Shown here one piece after another: positions 61,827-64,000 of a DNA stretch of 64,000 bases (the first letter of the stretch is position 1; each line of letters begins with the position of its first letter). The stretch spans positions 62,001 to 126,000 of the forward strand of contig NZ_LSLK01000070.1 in the NCBI RefSeq assembly GCF_002257705.1, read 5' to 3'. This DNA comes from Sporomusa silvacetica DSM 10669 (GTDB taxonomy: Bacteria > Bacillota > Negativicutes > Sporomusales > Sporomusaceae). The notes below the pieces were generated by a model. That model saw only the letters and a list, made by a program, of their open reading frames with translations, was not told the origin of the DNA and did not search any database. Made by a program: the position numbers and the translations under genes.

Positions 61827-62077
61827 AGGGTAACAGCAGGGCAACATTAGGGTATCAGTAGGGTATCAAGAATCCAGTATTTACGCGGGATAGGGTAACA
61901 AGGGTAACAGGATTAAAATTCCTTAGAAGATTTTCAAAAACATATAAAGAATGTGTTTTCTGTTACCCTTGTTGCCCTTCATATGTCACAACCCCTTAAA
62001 CTACAAGCATTTGCGGATATCTCGCTGTTACCCTCTTGTTACCCTGATGTTACCCTCTGAACTATTCTTGTTGCCCT
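61827..62077. repeat. Iteron array, probable replication origin of the element
   Basis: Twelve copies of AGGGTAACA or its complement. Direct: 61827, 61838, 61849 and 61860 (exact 11-bp period), then 61892 and 61901 (9-bp period). Inverted: 61961 and 61970 (9-bp period), then 62026, 62037 and 62048 (11-bp period) and 62069. The 50-base centre (61910-61960) is AT-rich. The last iterons overlap or abut the 3' end of the primase-helicase gene. Confidence 0.85.
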
Positions 62078-64000
62078 CTTACCGAAAAGTCTTGTGTAAA
62101 AAGCATTGTTGGATCAATAACCTTTATTCCATTCCAAAATAATATGCCGCAGCTTTTTACCTCTTGAACTAATGGAAAAAACTCCCTCACTCGTTCGTTG
62201 AATTTACGATCTCGCACCGGCTTTAACTCGCTTACCCCACAATAGCGTTTGTAATATTCAAAAAGTGTACTTCGTTGAACTCTTTCATGTTCGCTGATCT
62301 CAATACAATCATTTAAAAAAGCCTTGCAAGAATCATTCAAGAAAACATATTCGTCAACAGCATTTTGACAACTTGGCGGCATTACGAACTCACCGCGTTG
62401 CATCAATCGTTTTAAGCTTTTAATGGCTTTGTTCAGCAATCCTGATAATTCGGTCGGCGTTATTAACTTTTCTAATAGGTACGGATCTCGCTGCGGACTT
62501 CCAGCGGGGAAACTATTTGGGAAGTTAATAATCACCCATCGCCTGAAAAATCCGTGTGAATTATCGCGGGTTCTCGGTAACTCATTACAGGAAAAAATCA
62601 GTCGGGCAGTATTACGAAAACTAAAAGGGTCTTTGCATTTGCGCTCTGCGCTGATTTCGTCGCCGGTAACAAGTGCCTTAAATATACTCGTGTCTTCAAT
62701 GGCTGAATTTGGAATGTCGGCAAATATATTTGCAAGTTTACCAGCTAAATTAGCGGCTCTGAAACGATTGTCAGCCAGGGACTGCAAAGCTTCACTCGCG
62801 TAATTGTCACGCCCTAAAAACTCCTGCAACAGACTAAGAAAGATAGATTTGCCTGATTCACCATTCGATTTCAGCAAAAACGCTTTTTGCATTCTCACAT
62901 CTGGAATGAGAAAGTATCCAAAAATCTCGTAAACAATTTCCATGCAATCTGCTGGTAACACATCAGCGAAGAACTTTTCTATTGCCGGACATTCGGCTGC
63001 CGGGTCGTATGTAATAGGAACCTGTATTGACGAACGATATTTAGGGGTATGGTCATGAAGAACATCAACCTGCCATTCTAATAAACCATTAACCACATTT
63101 ATGTATTTTATATCGTTCGTAAAAAAAGGATCTGGGGAATAAATCTTTGTTTGAATATACTTTGCAACTTCATTTCCCCTCGTATCGCGATACCGATCAT
63201 CTAACGCCTTTAGGCAAATTTGCTGAATAAATTTCGGCTCAATGCGGCGGTAAACACCACTGTCGTACATAAAAAGTTGTGCGTATTGGTAAGCAAAGCG
63301 GTAATGCTTTAGAATTTCCTCAGCAAGGATTGGTGGAATGAATTGTCCCTCTTGGGAAAAGCACTCGCAAACGATTTTTTGAGGTTTAGGTTTATTGGAC
63401 TGTTTCGGTATCGCATTAACTTCCTGCGGAATTTCCAGTTCTACTTTTCGGTATATTTCAGGGTCATAGATTTTTTGGCAATCATTAATGGCCCGTGCAA
63501 TCGTTGCGGCCCCGTACGTCATGCCGTTGGAATAATGACGCTCGTCCCACTTCGGTCGATAAAGTCCGGATTGACGAAACAGGTTATCCATGCGGCCAGC
63601 ATCCCGGCCTGTCCAAAACGCAAGAATATTTGCCAGTGCCATGTCTGCCGCCGAATCGTCATTACCGTGTCGAGAAGTATTTCCCGCCCACAATGCCTGA
63701 AAATCTGCACCCTGTTTTGATTTCGATATCTTTTCGATTAAGTCGGTGCCGGACAGGCTACCCCTCAACTGTGGAAGTTTCGGCTGCTCTGACTTGCGTT
63801 CCGGCTCTGTTTTTCCTTTGGCAATATACTTGCTGTGAATCATACCGATCTCAACACTTCGCTCTTCAACCGTTGTTGGTGTGTTAGGAACATGTCGCCC
63901 CGTCACAGTGAAAAATCTGCCAGAGTCGTAAACTTCAAGCTTGTCCTTGCGTCTTCCGGCTGCAGGCAATATTCCTTTCGCTAATATATGTACGCCCTGG
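62062..64000 (-). CDS. Primase-helicase (D5/P4-alpha type), 5' end beyond window
   Basis: At least 645 residues visible; the frame stays open to the edge. The first 40 residues look like the end of a prim-pol domain (KLEVYDSGRFFTVTG). The SF3-type helicase core lies at about 330-520, with Walker A SNGESGKSIF, IFADIPNSAIED and the SCNELPRTRDNS sensor region. It would unwind the nearby iteron origin and prime replication, as in P4-type elements. Confidence 0.92.
   Translation of the reverse strand, partial: QGVHILAKGILPAAGRRKDKLEVYDSGRFFTVTGRHVPNTPTTVEERSVEIGMIHSKYIAKGKTEPERKSEQPKLPQLRGSLSGTDLIEKISKSKQGADFQALWAGNTSRHGNDDSAADMALANILAFWTGRDAGRMDNLFRQSGLYRPKWDERHYSNGMTYGAATIARAINDCQKIYDPEIYRKVELEIPQEVNAIPKQSNKPKPQKIVCECFSQEGQFIPPILAEEILKHYRFAYQYAQLFMYDSGVYRRIEPKFIQQICLKALDDRYRDTRGNEVAKYIQTKIYSPDPFFTNDIKYINVVNGLLEWQVDVLHDHTPKYRSSIQVPITYDPAAECPAIEKFFADVLPADCMEIVYEIFGYFLIPDVRMQKAFLLKSNGESGKSIFLSLLQEFLGRDNYASEALQSLADNRFRAANLAGKLANIFADIPNSAIEDTSIFKALVTGDEISAERKCKDPFSFRNTARLIFSCNELPRTRDNSHGFFRRWVIINFPNSFPAGSPQRDPYLLEKLITPTELSGLLNKAIKSLKRLMQRGEFVMPPSCQNAVDEYVFLNDSCKAFLNDCIEISEHERVQRSTLFEYYKRYCGVSELKPVRDRKFNERVREFFPLVQEVKSCGILFWNGIKVIDPTMLFTQDFSVRGQQE

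Larger units (their letters stand above)
50280..64000. mobile_element. Integrated phage-like element (left end in window, right end beyond)
   Basis: Runs from the rodA upstream spacer past the right edge: integrase, small early genes, excisionase, orphan gene, tape measure, capsid, protease, portal, iteron origin and primase-helicase, nearly all leftward. Genes are short, tightly packed and unlike the neighbouring core. Terminase, tail tube, baseplate, holin, lysin and CI-type repressor are not visible in this part. Confidence 0.88.

Noticed and set aside
61827..61868. The 11-bp iterons as a short CRISPR-like array
   Set aside because: The repeat is far too short, has no spacers, and an inverted mirror set exists on the other side of an AT-rich core.

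Overview
This window looks like the chromosome of a spore-forming, anaerobic, diderm Firmicute of the Negativicutes, most likely Sporomusaceae (relatives of Sporomusa and Pelosinus). That is inferred from gene content and order, not from a search. The pointers are the rplU-prp-rpmA-spo0B-obgE order, the pair of sporulation genes resembling spoIVFA/spoIVFB, T-box control of leuS, a Hyf-type energy-conserving hydrogenase, and moderate GC. No rRNA, CRISPR array or IS transposase is visible. There is one tRNA, tRNA-Ala(GGC).

Positions 1-14,200 hold housekeeping and redox genes: a partial exported 5'-nucleotidase, thioredoxin, leuS behind a T-box leader, a broken YoaP-type acetyltransferase lying between two copies of a 110-bp repeat, a cysteine-desulfurase-like enzyme, a SWIM-SNF2 helicase, a metallophosphatase, a CcdA/TlpA thiol-redox pair and lgt. 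Positions 14,200-23,600 are one long leftward unit. It starts with six genes for a membrane-bound group 4 [NiFe] hydrogenase (hyfB-C-E-F-G-HI) and continues without a gap into the two subunits of L-serine dehydratase and then ridA. This suggests that serine-to-pyruvate deamination and H2 metabolism are expressed together.

Positions 23,700-30,300 contain two TerC-family metal transporters (one behind a yybP-ykoY manganese riboswitch), a MoxR ATPase with its VWA partner, an amidohydrolase and the tRNA. Positions 30,400-50,270 are mostly a conserved core: CvfB, RsfS, an LCP protein, YqeK, an RRM protein, NadD, ProA/ProB, YhbY, ObgE, a minimal Spo0B-like protein, L27 with its processing protease Prp, L21, RNase G, the TIGR03936/TIGR03960 pair, a SpoIVFA/SpoIVFB-like pair and RodA. 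A dispersed hairpin repeat family occurs upstream of leuS, after rpmA and after rodA.

Positions ~50,280-64,000 are an integrated phage-like element that runs off the right edge. It has a tyrosine integrase, an excisionase, many very small genes, one divergent AT-rich orphan gene, a tape-measure protein, a SpoVG-like protein, HK97-type capsid, protease and portal, and a D5/P4-type primase-helicase. No terminase, tail tube, baseplate, lysis gene or CI-type repressor is visible. Two non-coding structures stand out: a symmetric set of twelve 9-bp iterons flanking an AT-rich core next to the primase-helicase (a likely replication origin), and about eleven back-to-back short hairpins with mostly AAT/ATTT-type loops beside the tape-measure gene. 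Together they suggest a compact self-replicating element, perhaps a capsid-encoding phage satellite, although a reduced prophage is not excluded.
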